A DNA stretch of 64,000 bases from Aquimonas sp046318115 (GCA_046318115.1 JBKCVA010000153.1:1-64000), one strand, 5' to 3'; shown: positions 35,963-44,570, numbered from the stretch's first letter. Numbers and translations: made by a program. The notes: generated from the letters alone by a model not told the origin.

Positions 35963-36052
35963 ACTGAATTCCTCGGTGGTCGCCGCTGACGGTAAGCGAC
36001 AAGAATAGACCTCCCCTGCGCCATCGCCAGGTCAGTCGAGCCCGGATCAACC

Positions 36053-36058
36053 TATACT
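36053..36058 (+). promoter_or_regulatory. Possible -10 of the methyltransferase gene
   Basis: TATACT lies about 130 bases before the methyltransferase start in an otherwise GC-rich spacer. The -35 region is weak. Confidence 0.3.
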
Positions 36059-36190
36059 TTCATCCTTGCGATTCCGGGCAGGTGCCGAATCACCTCGAAC
36101 TGCGCGCTGGCGCTGGAGAGGGCGACCGACGACCGTGCCCGCTCTGCAGCGTGCGCAGACTTCATTGCCACACCAAACGGGGAGTTGAGA

Positions 36191-37159
36191 TTGAGTCTGG
36201 AACAGTGGGAGGTGTTCTACCGAGGTGGCGGCGTTGCCACCGGACCGACTGGCGCGGACGGCCTCTACGATCTGGAGATTCGCGACGCTTGGGAGACTTT
36301 CTTTGACGAACTGCCAACACGCGCTCGTTTGCTGGACTTGGGCACCGGTAACGGCGTGTTGCCCTTGATTGCTCTCAGCGCCCGCGATAGGAGGGGCGCT
36401 CAATGGGAAATCGATGCGACGGACCTGGCGAGAATCGACCCCAAACGCTTCGTACCGGATGGTTTGCGCCGATTCGAAGGAGTTCGTTTCCATCCGGGCG
36501 TCGCGAACGAGAACCTGCCGTTCGAGACTGGCAGTTTCGATGCCGTGATCGGTCAGTACGCCTTGGAGTACGGCAATACGGCAGAGAGCCTGAAAGAGGT
36601 TGCCCGTGTGCTTCTGCCCCGAGCATGGGCGCAGTTCATTCTGCATCACTCAGATTCCGTCCTTGTGCAGGCTGCTCGTAGCTCCATGGCGGAATGCGAC
36701 CTTGTCTTCAAGCAGACGCGCATATTCCGCAAGCTCCACCGACTTGTTGGCACGGAGAACCTGCAGAACGGAGCACTGCAGCACGCCCAAGAGGAACTCG
36801 CTGGCGCAATCAGAAATGTGAGGGGCGCGCTCGCGAAGGCTGCTGCTGCCGGGGGCGGTCGGATCCTAAGCGTCGCCCTTGACGCCACTCAACAACTGCT
36901 GGCCGCTCGCCGCTCTTCCCGCGCGCAACAAGTAGGGCTTGAAGTCGATAGAGCGGAGTCCGAGCTTCGAACATCGTGGCGACGACTTAACGATCTCAAC
37001 AATCACGCTGTGAACGAGAAGACGATGCAACGCATCGAATTTGAGGCGAATGAGGCTGGTCTAGACACCACTTTTCGTCGCCCACTGTTCCACAATGAAC
37101 GAAATCTTGTGGGCTGGCTCATTCGTTTTCGGAACAGAAAGGTGGCAGGCCCGATCTAG
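36191..37159 (+). CDS. SAM-dependent methyltransferase, class I
   Basis: The 322-residue protein has a class I methyltransferase core in its first half: motif I ARLLDLGTGNGVLPLIAL near 45-62, an acidic loop IDATDLARIDP, and FDAVIGQYALEYG (motif IV region) near 120. The second half (about 180-322) is mostly helical and charged, with no recognised domain. No ATG fits: TTG at 36191 has GGGGAG six bases upstream, while TTG at 36185 abuts that site and is less likely. Base composition is lower in GC than flanking housekeeping genes. It lies between two oxygenase genes on the other strand. Substrate unknown. Confidence 0.78.
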   Translation: MSLEQWEVFYRGGGVATGPTGADGLYDLEIRDAWETFFDELPTRARLLDLGTGNGVLPLIALSARDRRGAQWEIDATDLARIDPKRFVPDGLRRFEGVRFHPGVANENLPFETGSFDAVIGQYALEYGNTAESLKEVARVLLPRAWAQFILHHSDSVLVQAARSSMAECDLVFKQTRIFRKLHRLVGTENLQNGALQHAQEELAGAIRNVRGALAKAAAAGGGRILSVALDATQQLLAARRSSRAQQVGLEVDRAESELRTSWRRLNDLNNHAVNEKTMQRIEFEANEAGLDTTFRRPLFHNERNLVGWLIRFRNRKVAGPI

Positions 37160-37200
37160 GGAAGGTCTGAATAACTCCATCCTGCAGTTCTTCAGACGTC

Positions 37201-37259
37201 GTGAGTCCGGCGCAGGTCCGGACTCACTCCCGCTGAATCAAGCACATGTATGCTTGATT
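37201..37259. terminator. Two adjacent hairpins between convergent genes
   Basis: A perfect 10-bp stem (37201-37210 with 37218-37227) and a perfect 9-bp stem (37236-37244 with 37251-37259) lie between the methyltransferase and TPR-oxygenase 3' ends. Neither has a clear T-run. They may be a bidirectional transcript end. Confidence 0.5.
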
Positions 37260-37333
37260 CGCGAGCTCGCCATCCATGGCGCACGGGAAGCTCCGATAAA
37301 TCAGAGCTTCCTTACTGCAAGGTTTACATACGC

Positions 37334-39238
37334 TCATCCCCGGGGCAGCATGTCGAAGGCCACGGTTATGCGAGGCTTCGTGTCCTTGAAGGGCACAGTG
37401 CCGTGCCAGAGGTAGGAAGGGAAAAGAGCAAGATGACCGAGTCGGGGGCGAACCACCCGCCGCGGAGGCAAAGCGAGTCCAAGTTCCTCGGGTGGCTGTC
37501 CCAGCTGGAGACATCCCTGAAGATTCGCCTCCCTCGTCACGCTGATTGCTGCTTGAGCTTCAACAGAAGGCGGTAGCGATACGTAAAACGCCGAACTCAT
37601 CCATCCATCGCTGTGGAAATGGTTCGCGTGGCAGCCTGATTGCCACAGCTTCACCGACCATGAGCCGGTGAAGCGGACACTACGGCGAGCACGGTTGAGG
37701 AAAGGGTGCTGTGAATCCCGAGGCAGGGACTCAAGCCAGCGTTCGACGGTCTCCAAGAGGGTCCGCTGCAATGCGGCGATTCGATCATCCGGCCTGCCGA
37801 ATAACCTCCCTGGGCTTTGGGAGCCTCCGCGAACACTCTGAGTGAGAGGGTGTGTGCGCGCTTTGTGCAGTGGTTCGAGAGACTCCTGAAGTTCGAAAAG
37901 GAAGTGTTCAATGCTGGCCCATCCGCCAGGCACTTCGACTGGCATCAATGCCACCAACCTGTCATATCCACACAGCCATTCTTCTCTCGAGTCATTCAAC
38001 ATACGCCAGGCAGTCGCGAGGTAGGCCCAAGATTCCTGGCAATAGGGCCGCATTCGAATCACACGCTCAGCCCTGCTCGCGGCATCTGACCAGCGCCCCG
38101 ATTTCAGCAGGTGGAAGACAAAGGCATTGCAGAACGCCACATCACCACCACCCAAGACTGAATCCACTCCGAAGAAAAGCTGATCTGCGGCATCGATATC
38201 CCCCATAGCGCTATACGCGCGGGCTTGCAGCGCAACCAGTTGTGGATCATTACTCTCGCGCCTCAGAATAGACAGCCGATCTACAGCCTCGGCACCCTGT
38301 TTGGACTCGATTAAGAAGCGAATCAAGGCAAGCTGCAGTTCGCTGTTCCGGGGTTGACGCTCCGCCGCCCGACGAAGCGCATCTTCGGGCGCGCCCTCCT
38401 CACCCTCAGCAAGTCCGTACTCTCGGTTGAGATGAAGGAGCGTGGTGTACGCAGGCGCATACTGGGGGTGCCTTTCGATCAGGCTGCGCGCCGCGGCGTG
38501 GGCGTCTTCGAGGCGGAGACAATCAATCAGGGCGCCAATCTCGCCGTCAAGAACTGATGGAGGAAGAGTGCCAACGCCCCGTGCCTGGGCATACGCCGCA
38601 ACCGCAGCTTCTGGCTTCCCCTCAAGACGAAAAACGCCCGCCAAGTTCGCCCACAGTGTCACATTTGTGGGCTCAACTTCGAGCCCGCGGCTGAAAGCAT
38701 GTCTAGCGTCTTCGAGGGCACCTTGCTCTCTGAGCACGCAGCCTAACGCGTGCCAGGCACGTACGGCACCGGGGGACAGACTAACCGCGCTTTGCAGCAA
38801 CCTTGCTGCCTCAGCGAGCTGCGATTGCGCGTCCCACTCATGGCCCTCGTCAAATGAGGAGCCAGCTGAGAGTTCCATAAGCAAAAGCCCCAGCTCGGTC
38901 AACGCGACGACGTCATTCGGCGAGCGCTCAAGCACATCTCGCCAGCACTCGACTGCTTGACTCACAGCTCCCGTGGAACGCAAGTAGCGCGCGAAGTTTG
39001 CTGAAATCACTGGATGCGCGGGCGCCAGCGAGAGCGCTCGTGAGAAGCTACGAACGGCCTCGACATGTTCCCCTGCCTGCGCCGCGCACAGAGCGAGAAG
39101 ATGATGCGCGTCAGGTGCCCGGGGCGCCCTCGAAACTAGCTGTCTCGCTTGGGTCAGGACACTCGCGCCCTGACCCGATGCGATAGGGGCCATAAGCGCA
39201 GCAGCGAGCTTCGCACTGGAAGCATCTAGAGCCTGCAT
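37334..39238 (-). CDS. TPR protein with C-terminal 2OG-Fe(II) oxygenase domain
   Basis: The 634-residue protein is about 430 residues of TPR-like repeats (for example AWHALGCVLREQGALEDARHAF). A C-terminal putative 2OG-Fe(II) oxygenase (about 510-634) follows. Its double-stranded beta-helix residues are visible: H542 and D544 in HFHSDGW, H612 in LFPSYLWHGTVPF, and R623 in KPRITVAFDM for 2-oxoglutarate. No signal peptide is present, so it is cytoplasmic. TPRs probably hold the substrate. It shares the TPR-oxygenase design with the gene at 34697-35962, though the oxygenase domains are of different families. The substrate is unknown. Confidence 0.83.
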   Translation of the reverse strand: MQALDASSAKLAAALMAPIASGQGASVLTQARQLVSRAPRAPDAHHLLALCAAQAGEHVEAVRSFSRALSLAPAHPVISANFARYLRSTGAVSQAVECWRDVLERSPNDVVALTELGLLLMELSAGSSFDEGHEWDAQSQLAEAARLLQSAVSLSPGAVRAWHALGCVLREQGALEDARHAFSRGLEVEPTNVTLWANLAGVFRLEGKPEAAVAAYAQARGVGTLPPSVLDGEIGALIDCLRLEDAHAAARSLIERHPQYAPAYTTLLHLNREYGLAEGEEGAPEDALRRAAERQPRNSELQLALIRFLIESKQGAEAVDRLSILRRESNDPQLVALQARAYSAMGDIDAADQLFFGVDSVLGGGDVAFCNAFVFHLLKSGRWSDAASRAERVIRMRPYCQESWAYLATAWRMLNDSREEWLCGYDRLVALMPVEVPGGWASIEHFLFELQESLEPLHKARTHPLTQSVRGGSQSPGRLFGRPDDRIAALQRTLLETVERWLESLPRDSQHPFLNRARRSVRFTGSWSVKLWQSGCHANHFHSDGWMSSAFYVSLPPSVEAQAAISVTREANLQGCLQLGQPPEELGLALPPRRVVRPRLGHLALFPSYLWHGTVPFKDTKPRITVAFDMLPRG

Positions 39239-39329
39239 GGAAGGGAGCTCTGTCGCGAGGACAACACTGCCGGCCTTGTGAAGCCCGGAACTCGACCGGC
39301 GTCTAGCCTGTGCCAGATTGAAATCTTCA

Positions 39330-39351
39330 AGAGTTCTGAGCGCAGAACTCT
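39330..39351. terminator. Hairpin after the small exported-protein gene
   Basis: AGAGTTCTG (39330-39338) pairs perfectly with CAGAACTCT (39343-39351) across a four-base loop. It lies 80 bases past the 3' end of the gene at 39434-39955. There is no T-run. Confidence 0.4.
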
Positions 39352-39433
39352 AGCCTGTTCAGACGCCAGAGAATGGCGCACAGAACGGCGAAACACTGAT
39401 TTCGACTGTCCAGAGCTCTACGAGCGGTTGAAT

Positions 39434-39955
39434 TCATGGGCAAGGGCGATTTTCGCTCGGATTGCATTGTCCCCGCTGAAGGGCCTGCACGTTGGCCCGA
39501 GCAGCCTCGGCACGAGCTCGTCGTTCCGCCACAGTCAAACATTCGAGCGCCCCCAGACGCGTTCCGGTGGTCGAAACTCGTTTGCAGATTTTTCGGTCCT
39601 CGTCATCCGCGCGGAGGGTCGAATCGAACTGCGAGCGGGCCAGCTCAAGGGACTGGCTCTGCTGCGGGTTCAACTCAGAGACCGAATCAACCTGTCCCAA
39701 CGTTTCGACGATGAATGCGTAAGCCTCCTCAAGTGCCTTCATGTCTCGGCTCTTGATGTGGCCAAACTGACCGTCGCGGGCCAGCGCCATCGACAACTCC
39801 AACTCCTCGATCATCGCTGTGGTTTGACTCGCTCGCGTGGCGTCATTCACTTGCTGCTGCTCGTCTCCGCCGCGTTCTTGGGCCCCAAGGTTGCTTGCAA
39901 GAATCGCGCAGCAACAGGCGAAAATCATCAAGCGCAAAGGGTTCCGGAGAGTCAT
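39434..39955 (-). CDS. Small exported protein, unknown
   Basis: The 173-residue product has a signal peptide (MIFACCCAILASNLGAQ) and a helical, charged body. The C-terminal third carries three cysteines (at about 144, 157 and 168) that may pair in the periplasm. No family is recognised. Codon use is ordinary but the gene is in the lower-GC island. A start nine codons later (39928) would still leave the signal peptide. Adjacent genes at 37334 and 40157 are on the same strand but well spaced. Confidence 0.6.
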   Translation of the reverse strand: MTLRNPLRLMIFACCCAILASNLGAQERGGDEQQQVNDATRASQTTAMIEELELSMALARDGQFGHIKSRDMKALEEAYAFIVETLGQVDSVSELNPQQSQSLELARSQFDSTLRADDEDRKICKRVSTTGTRLGALECLTVAERRARAEAARANVQALQRGQCNPSENRPCP

Positions 39956-40156
39956 TGAGGGTATGCCTTTGAAGTTTTGGCTGTGGTTGGGGCGTCAAGT
40001 CCAACAGCAGAGAGCATGCAGCGCAAGTGGCGACGGGACCGGGCCTTGCCTTCGAACAGCGCATCCAGGCCGACAGATGGATGCCCCGAGGACCGGGGCC
40101 AGCCTTCGACAACCGAAGTCCAGTTGCGAGAGCCTGGGCCGATCGCAGCGCGCTCT

Positions 40157-40630
40157 TCAATCCACCCGCCTCACACGCAGCCCTACGCCACCTGGCGTGG
40201 ACAGGATGTGCGATCCCATCAAGCCTCGCCTGATCATCACCCTGTCGCCGACCTTGAGGAATCCCCGGGACCCGCCATCGACAATGCGCCAGGTGTGGCC
40301 GTTGTCAAGCGAAAGGAGGCGCTGCCCACCTTGGATCGAGCGCACTTCAGTCACGCTCGCTTCGATGCGCTCGATCGGCTGCTCGCGCTCGGCAGCAGGC
40401 TTCGATTCTTCCACGGCACGCTGAGTCAGCCCAAATTCCCGGATGCGCTCCGCTTCACTGCGGACCGGTACCGTCGCCGGTGCTGCTGAACGCGGCGGGA
40501 ACACCTCGTCATAGCAAGCCAGTCGAGCCTGAGGATCCGCCCGTTCGGCGCAGGGATGTATGTCTGCATGAGCAGGCGCCGTTGAGAGCAAGGAAAGCCA
40601 CAGCAGGTGCTTGGTCGCGCGGATGTTCAT
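40157..40630 (-). CDS. Small exported protein, unknown
   Basis: The 157-residue product starts MNIRATKHLLWLSLLSTAPAHAD, a signal peptide. It is followed by a HPCAERADPQARLACYDEVF element seen in many small periplasmic proteins of this order. A C-terminal beta-rich part (about 95-157) has a LLSLDNGHTWRIVDGG strand-turn and VGDRVMIRRGLMGSHIL. The ATG at 40630 is used because the frame upstream of it is not signal-like. Function is unknown. Confidence 0.65.
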   Translation of the reverse strand: MNIRATKHLLWLSLLSTAPAHADIHPCAERADPQARLACYDEVFPPRSAAPATVPVRSEAERIREFGLTQRAVEESKPAAEREQPIERIEASVTEVRSIQGGQRLLSLDNGHTWRIVDGGSRGFLKVGDRVMIRRGLMGSHILSTPGGVGLRVRRVD

Positions 40631-41103
40631 GATATCTCTCGTCTCCTTCGAGAACGGCCGGATGCTGCCCAAGCGCGTGACCGCCGCAGCGCCACCTGAC
40701 TCATCGTTTCCAGCGCGGTGGAACTGCATGCTCGGAGCGACCTGGAAAGGTGCGGAACATTGGGATTCGCCGGCGGGAGGCTGCATTCCAAAGTGCTACT
40801 GCTCCTCATGATACCGACGCGTCCGATGCGGGTGCCGATCCTGCCACGTCAGAAAAAGAAAACCCGCCGGCGCAGGGGGAACTGCGCGCGGCGGGTTGAA
40901 GAGGTACTGCCCCGATACCGATGGATCTGCCAGTCACGAAGACTTAGGAGTGCCGAGCAGAGGACACGGTCGTATCAGGGTGCAACGCAGTCGATTAAAT
41001 GGAAGTTAAGCCCGTCTTCCGCAAGCGTTAACGGGCATGCCCTCGGACGACGCAACGTGCCGCAGGGACGAAACGCCTTGCGGACCGCCGCAGGGTCCTG
41101 CGC
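40631..41103. other. Gap between small exported protein and rimK
   Basis: This 473-base gap holds the rimK-side terminator (40850-40897). Nothing else recognisable is seen; no frame looks coding. Confidence 0.5.
40850..40897 (-). terminator. Terminator of the rimB-rimK transcript
   Basis: On the minus strand a 9-bp plus 5-bp stem (40897-40889 with 40869-40861, and 40886-40882 with 40875-40871) is followed by TTTTCTTTTTCT. It ends the leftward transcript from rimK. Confidence 0.85.
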
Positions 41104-41997
41104 TCATTCCTTGCGCTTTCGCGCGCGCAGGCGCCGGTCGATGTAGTCGATGATCTCACCGGCCACGTCCACCCCGGTCGCACCCTCGATTCCTTCGAGT
41201 CCCGGCGAGGAGTTCACCTCCAATACGAGCGGCCCGCGCTTGGAGCGAAGGAGGTCGACGCCCGCCACACCCAGGCCCATCACGCGCGCAGCGCGGATTG
41301 CGATCTCTCGCTCTTCGTCGCTCAAGTCCACGGCCTTGGCGGTGCCGCCGCGATGCAGGTTGGAGCGGAACTCGCCGGCCTTGGCCTGACGGCGCATCGA
41401 TGCGACCACCCGGCTGCCGACCACGAAGCAGCGCAGATCGGCGCCCTTCGCCTCGCCGATGAACTCCTGCACGATGAAGTTGGCGTAGAGGCCGCGAAAG
41501 GCCTCGATGACGCTACGCGAGGAGGACGCGCGCTCGGCGAGGATCACGCCCGTACCCTGGGTACCCTCGGTGAGCTTGATGACATGCGGCGGCTTGCCGA
41601 GCATGGCGAGCAGATCGGCGGTGTCGTCGGGATTGTCGCCAAACACGGTCTTGGGTAGACCAATGCCCTGACGGGCGAGCAACTGGTGGCAATGCAGCTT
41701 GTCGCGGGCGCGCAGGATGGCCTCGGAGCCATTCGGCGTGTAGGTGCCCATCATCTCGAACTGGCGAAGCACCGCCGTGCCGTAGAACGTCACCGAGGCA
41801 CCGATGCGCGGAATCACCGCATCGAAGTCGGTGAGCTCCTTTCCCTTGTAGTGCATCTGGAAGTCGCCAGGCGCGATGCGCATGTAGCAGCGCAGCGGGT
41901 CGAGCACGCGCACGCTGTGACCACGCACACGACCGGCCTCGATCAGGCGCTGGGTGGAAAAAAGCTTGGAGTTGCGCGAGAGGATTGCAAGTTTCAT
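41104..41997 (-). CDS. rimK: RimK-type ATP-grasp ligase
   Basis: RimK adds glutamate residues to the C-terminus of ribosomal protein S6. The 297-residue product has the ATP-grasp fold: DFDAVIPRIGAS near 60, RARDKLHCHQLLARQGIGLP near 100, a GTQGTGVIL glycine-rich loop near 150, FIVQEFIGEAKGADLRCFVVG near 175 and a metal-binding GPLVLEVNSSPGLEGIE near 260. The start MKLAILSRNSKLFSTQRL is the family norm. It follows rimB on the same strand after 62 bases. The terminator at 40850-40897 closes the unit. Confidence 0.93.
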   Translation of the reverse strand: MKLAILSRNSKLFSTQRLIEAGRVRGHSVRVLDPLRCYMRIAPGDFQMHYKGKELTDFDAVIPRIGASVTFYGTAVLRQFEMMGTYTPNGSEAILRARDKLHCHQLLARQGIGLPKTVFGDNPDDTADLLAMLGKPPHVIKLTEGTQGTGVILAERASSSRSVIEAFRGLYANFIVQEFIGEAKGADLRCFVVGSRVVASMRRQAKAGEFRSNLHRGGTAKAVDLSDEEREIAIRAARVMGLGVAGVDLLRSKRGPLVLEVNSSPGLEGIEGATGVDVAGEIIDYIDRRLRARKRKE

Positions 41998-42059
41998 CGG
42001 GGCCGGGAATCGGGACTGGGGACACGTTGGCAGCGTAGCGCTCGCCCGCGTCGCACGGG

Positions 42060-42503
42060 TTACGGGAGGGGGTCGGACAAAGCGTGCTTGCGTGCGGGGT
42101 CGACCAGGAAGCGCCCCGCAAGGGCGGTGCGGCCCAGCAGCATGGGAAACTTGAGCCCCCGGCGCGCCGCCAGGTTCACTTCGATGGGATAGCGGATGCC
42201 AGCGATGGCGAGTGTGGTGAGGATGAACACGCGTTCGGTCTCGTGCCCACCAGAGTCGCGCACCGCACGGCGGTCGTGTACAGGCGCCTCGGCCTGCACA
42301 GCCCGCTTGGCCGCCGGGCCGTCGAGATGCAAGGCGAAGCGCACCCACTCGCGGCCCGCGCGCTCGAAGCACTGCTGGCTGTCGACATGCAAGGAGGAGC
42401 TCCGCGCACCGGTGTCGATCTTGGCCTCGATGGCCGGAAGGGACAGGTCCGGAAGGGCGAGGGTTTCGCACCAGCCGAGCACGATGGGAAGGGATTCGAC
42501 CAT
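42060..42503 (-). CDS. rimB: RimB-like retropepsin (ATP-dependent zinc protease family)
   Basis: The 147-residue protein is of the small aspartic-protease-like family (PF05618) found with rimK. The catalytic DTG lies at residues 30-32 in EAKIDTGARSSSLH, and LKFPMLLGRTAL is the C-terminal hydrophobic-hydrophobic-Gly element. In Pseudomonas RimB is a small protease that trims S6 tails made by RimK. The ATG at 42503 is chosen; the upstream frame runs through the tRNA gene. It sits 21 bases below the tRNA-Gly gene. No rimA is visible. Confidence 0.85.
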   Translation of the reverse strand: MVESLPIVLGWCETLALPDLSLPAIEAKIDTGARSSSLHVDSQQCFERAGREWVRFALHLDGPAAKRAVQAEAPVHDRRAVRDSGGHETERVFILTTLAIAGIRYPIEVNLAARRGLKFPMLLGRTALAGRFLVDPARKHALSDPLP

Positions 42504-42524
42504 GGCCCGGGCGGCGACTTCGAG

Positions 42525-42598
42525 TGGAGCGGGTGATGGGAATCGAACCCACGTCGGCGGCTTGGGAAGCCGCTGCTTTACCATTAAGCTACACCCGC
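42525..42598 (-). tRNA. tRNA-Gly (anticodon CCC)
   Basis: The 74-base gene folds with acceptor GCGGGTG/CACCCGC, an anticodon stem GCGGC/GCCGC around TTCCCAA (anticodon CCC, reading GGG) and a T-loop GTTCGAT. The 3' CCA is encoded (42525-42527). It lies just upstream of rimB in the same direction and may be processed from a shared transcript. Confidence 0.95.
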
Positions 42599-42711
42599 GC
42601 TGCGGTGCGAGAGCTTAGCCCCGCTGACCTCGCGCAGGCAATGCCGCGGCGTACTCTTCGAACATCGCACAGCGCGTCGCCTCATCCTCTGCTCCGATGC
42701 ACGGGCACCCC

Positions 42712-42915
42712 ATGATCCAGATCCAGCTAAACGGTGAGGCGCGAGAGTTGCCCTCCGCCACCACCGTCGCCGCCCTGATCGAGCAGCTTGGCCATGCCGG
42801 CCGTCGCGTGGCCGTCGAAGTGAATCGGGAGATCGTGCCCAAGAGCCGCCATGCCGAGCACATGCTCGCCGATGGAGATGTGGTCGAACTGGTGCATGCC
42901 CTGGGCGGTGGCTGA
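42712..42915 (+). CDS. thiS: Sulphur carrier protein ThiS
   Basis: The 67-residue ubiquitin-like protein carries sulphur for the thiazole of thiamine. It starts MIQIQLNGEARELPSATTVA and ends in the diagnostic Gly-Gly (HALGGG). The ATG at 42712 gives the family length; one at 42697 would add five residues. It is followed by thiG after 66 bases. No TPP riboswitch motif is seen in the 113 bases upstream. Confidence 0.94.
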   Translation: MIQIQLNGEARELPSATTVAALIEQLGHAGRRVAVEVNREIVPKSRHAEHMLADGDVVELVHALGGG

Positions 42916-42981
42916 AGCGATTCCGACACAAGCGCGGCGATCGTCGCGACAGCGCCTGCGGGTTCGGTCGATAATCCCGCG

Positions 42982-43782
42982 ATGGACAGTGCAGCCCAGC
43001 CCGCCGCCGACCGGCTCAAGATCGGCACCCGCAACTTCTCTTCCCGCCTGCTGACAGGCACCGGCAAGTTCCGCGACTTCGACGAGACGCGCCGCGCCAG
43101 CGAGGCGGCCGGCGCCGAAATCGTCACCGTCGCCATCCGCCGCACCAACCTCGGCCAGAATGCCGGCGAACCCAACCTGCTCGACTTTCTGCCGCCCGAG
43201 CGCTACACCCTGCTGCCCAACACTGCCGGCTGTTACAGCGCCGACGATGCGGTGCGTACCTGCCGGCTGGCGCGCGAACTGCTCGACGGACACAACCTGG
43301 TCAAGCTTGAAGTGCTGGGCGACGAAAAGACCCTCTACCCCGACGTGGTGCAAACCCTGCGGGCCGCTGAAGTTCTGGTGCGCGACGGCTTCGAGGTGAT
43401 GGTCTACACCAGCGACGACCCGATCGTCGCGCGCGAGCTTGAGAAAATTGGCTGCGTGGCGGTGATGCCACTGGCCGCGCCGATCGGCTCGGGGCTGGGC
43501 ATCCAGAACCGCTACACCCTGCTGGAGATCATAGAGAGCCTGAGCGTGCCAGTGATCGTCGATGCCGGCGTGGGCACCGCCTCCGACGCCGCCATCGCGA
43601 TGGAACTTGGCTGTGACGGCGTGCTGATGAACACCGCGATCGCTGGCGCCAAGCATCCGGTGCTGATGGCAAGCGCAATGCGCAAGGCCATTGAGGCCGG
43701 TCGCGAGGCCTTTCTGGCCGGGCGCATTCCGCGCAAGCGCTACGCCAGCGCGTCTTCGCCAGTCGACGGGCTGTTCTTCTGA
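42982..43782 (+). CDS. thiG: Thiazole synthase ThiG
   Basis: ThiG assembles the thiazole phosphate from deoxyxylulose phosphate, dehydroglycine and ThiS thiocarboxylate. The 266-residue product has the TIM-barrel blocks SRLLTGTGKFRDF, FLPPERYTLLPNTAGCYSAD, KLEVLGDEKTLYPDVV (catalytic Lys), VMPLAAPIGSGLGIQN and VIVDAGVGTASDAAIAMELG. Its stop overlaps the trmB start by one base (TGATG), so the three genes thiS-thiG-trmB form one unit. Confidence 0.96.
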   Translation: MDSAAQPAADRLKIGTRNFSSRLLTGTGKFRDFDETRRASEAAGAEIVTVAIRRTNLGQNAGEPNLLDFLPPERYTLLPNTAGCYSADDAVRTCRLARELLDGHNLVKLEVLGDEKTLYPDVVQTLRAAEVLVRDGFEVMVYTSDDPIVARELEKIGCVAVMPLAAPIGSGLGIQNRYTLLEIIESLSVPVIVDAGVGTASDAAIAMELGCDGVLMNTAIAGAKHPVLMASAMRKAIEAGREAFLAGRIPRKRYASASSPVDGLFF

Positions 43783-44498
43783 TGAGCGAAGCCGGATCCA
43801 AGCCGCCCCGCGAGCTGCCCGACGCCGCCACGCGCGTGCTGCGCAGCTTCGTGCAGCGCGCCGGTCGACTCACCCCGGCGCAGCAGCGCGCGCTCGATGA
43901 GCTCTGGCCGAAGTACGGGCTGGAGATCGACCAAGGCGCGCTCGACGCCCCCGCCCGCTTCGGACGCGAGGCGCCGCTGGTGCTGGAGATCGGCTTCGGC
44001 AACGGCGAGGCGCTCATCCACGGTGCCCTGCATTCGCCCGAGCGCGACTTCGTAGGCATCGAGGTGCACAAGCCCGGCGTTGGCCGTGCCCTCAACGCCA
44101 TCGAATCCAAGAGGCTGCCCAACGTACGCCTCTACGCGGAAGACGCCGTTGAGGTGCTGACGCAGTGCGTTGGGGAAGGCGCACTCGACGAAGTGCGGAT
44201 CTACTTCCCCGACCCTTGGCACAAGAAGCGCCATGTCAAGCGTCGGCTGATCCAGCCCGGCTTCGTCGAACTGCTGGCCAGCCGCATCGCCGCGGCCGGG
44301 CTGCTGCATCTCGCCACCGACTGGGAGCCCTATGCCGAGCAGATGTGGGAGGTGATGGATGCCTGCCCGCAGTTCCGCAACAGTGAAGGCCCGGGCGGCC
44401 ATGTGCCCCGCCCGGACTGGCGCCCCGAGACCCACTTCGAGCGCCGCGGCCTGCGCCTCGGGCACGGAGTCTGGGACATGCTCTACCGCAGGGTGTAG
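43782..44498 (+). CDS. trmB: tRNA (guanine-N7)-methyltransferase
   Basis: TrmB methylates G46 in the tRNA variable loop using SAM. The 238-residue product has LVLEIGFGNGEALIHGA (SAM motif I), DFVGIEVHKPGVGRALNAI, and the family signature YFPDPWHKKRHVKRRLIQPGF. It begins at the ATG sharing a base with the thiG stop. An N-terminal arm of about 55 residues precedes the core. Confidence 0.96.
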   Translation: MSEAGSKPPRELPDAATRVLRSFVQRAGRLTPAQQRALDELWPKYGLEIDQGALDAPARFGREAPLVLEIGFGNGEALIHGALHSPERDFVGIEVHKPGVGRALNAIESKRLPNVRLYAEDAVEVLTQCVGEGALDEVRIYFPDPWHKKRHVKRRLIQPGFVELLASRIAAAGLLHLATDWEPYAEQMWEVMDACPQFRNSEGPGGHVPRPDWRPETHFERRGLRLGHGVWDMLYRRV

Positions 44499-44570
44499 GC
44501 GCAGATGCTGGCCCACGCCGCCGACATCCGAGTGCAGCGCGAGAGCCGCCTGCCGCGGCGGAGCGGCTAG

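Noticed and set aside
36082..36306. Short plus-strand frame before the methyltransferase
   Set aside because: It is Arg/Cys-rich without start signals and overlaps the methyltransferase start in another frame.
40631..41103. Small gene in the 473-base gap
   Set aside because: Open frames there have no ribosome site or motif, and the region contains a terminator.
42599..42711. TPP riboswitch before thiS-thiG
   Set aside because: The spacer is only 113 bases and lacks the conserved CTGAGA and ACCTGA-type THI-box strings.
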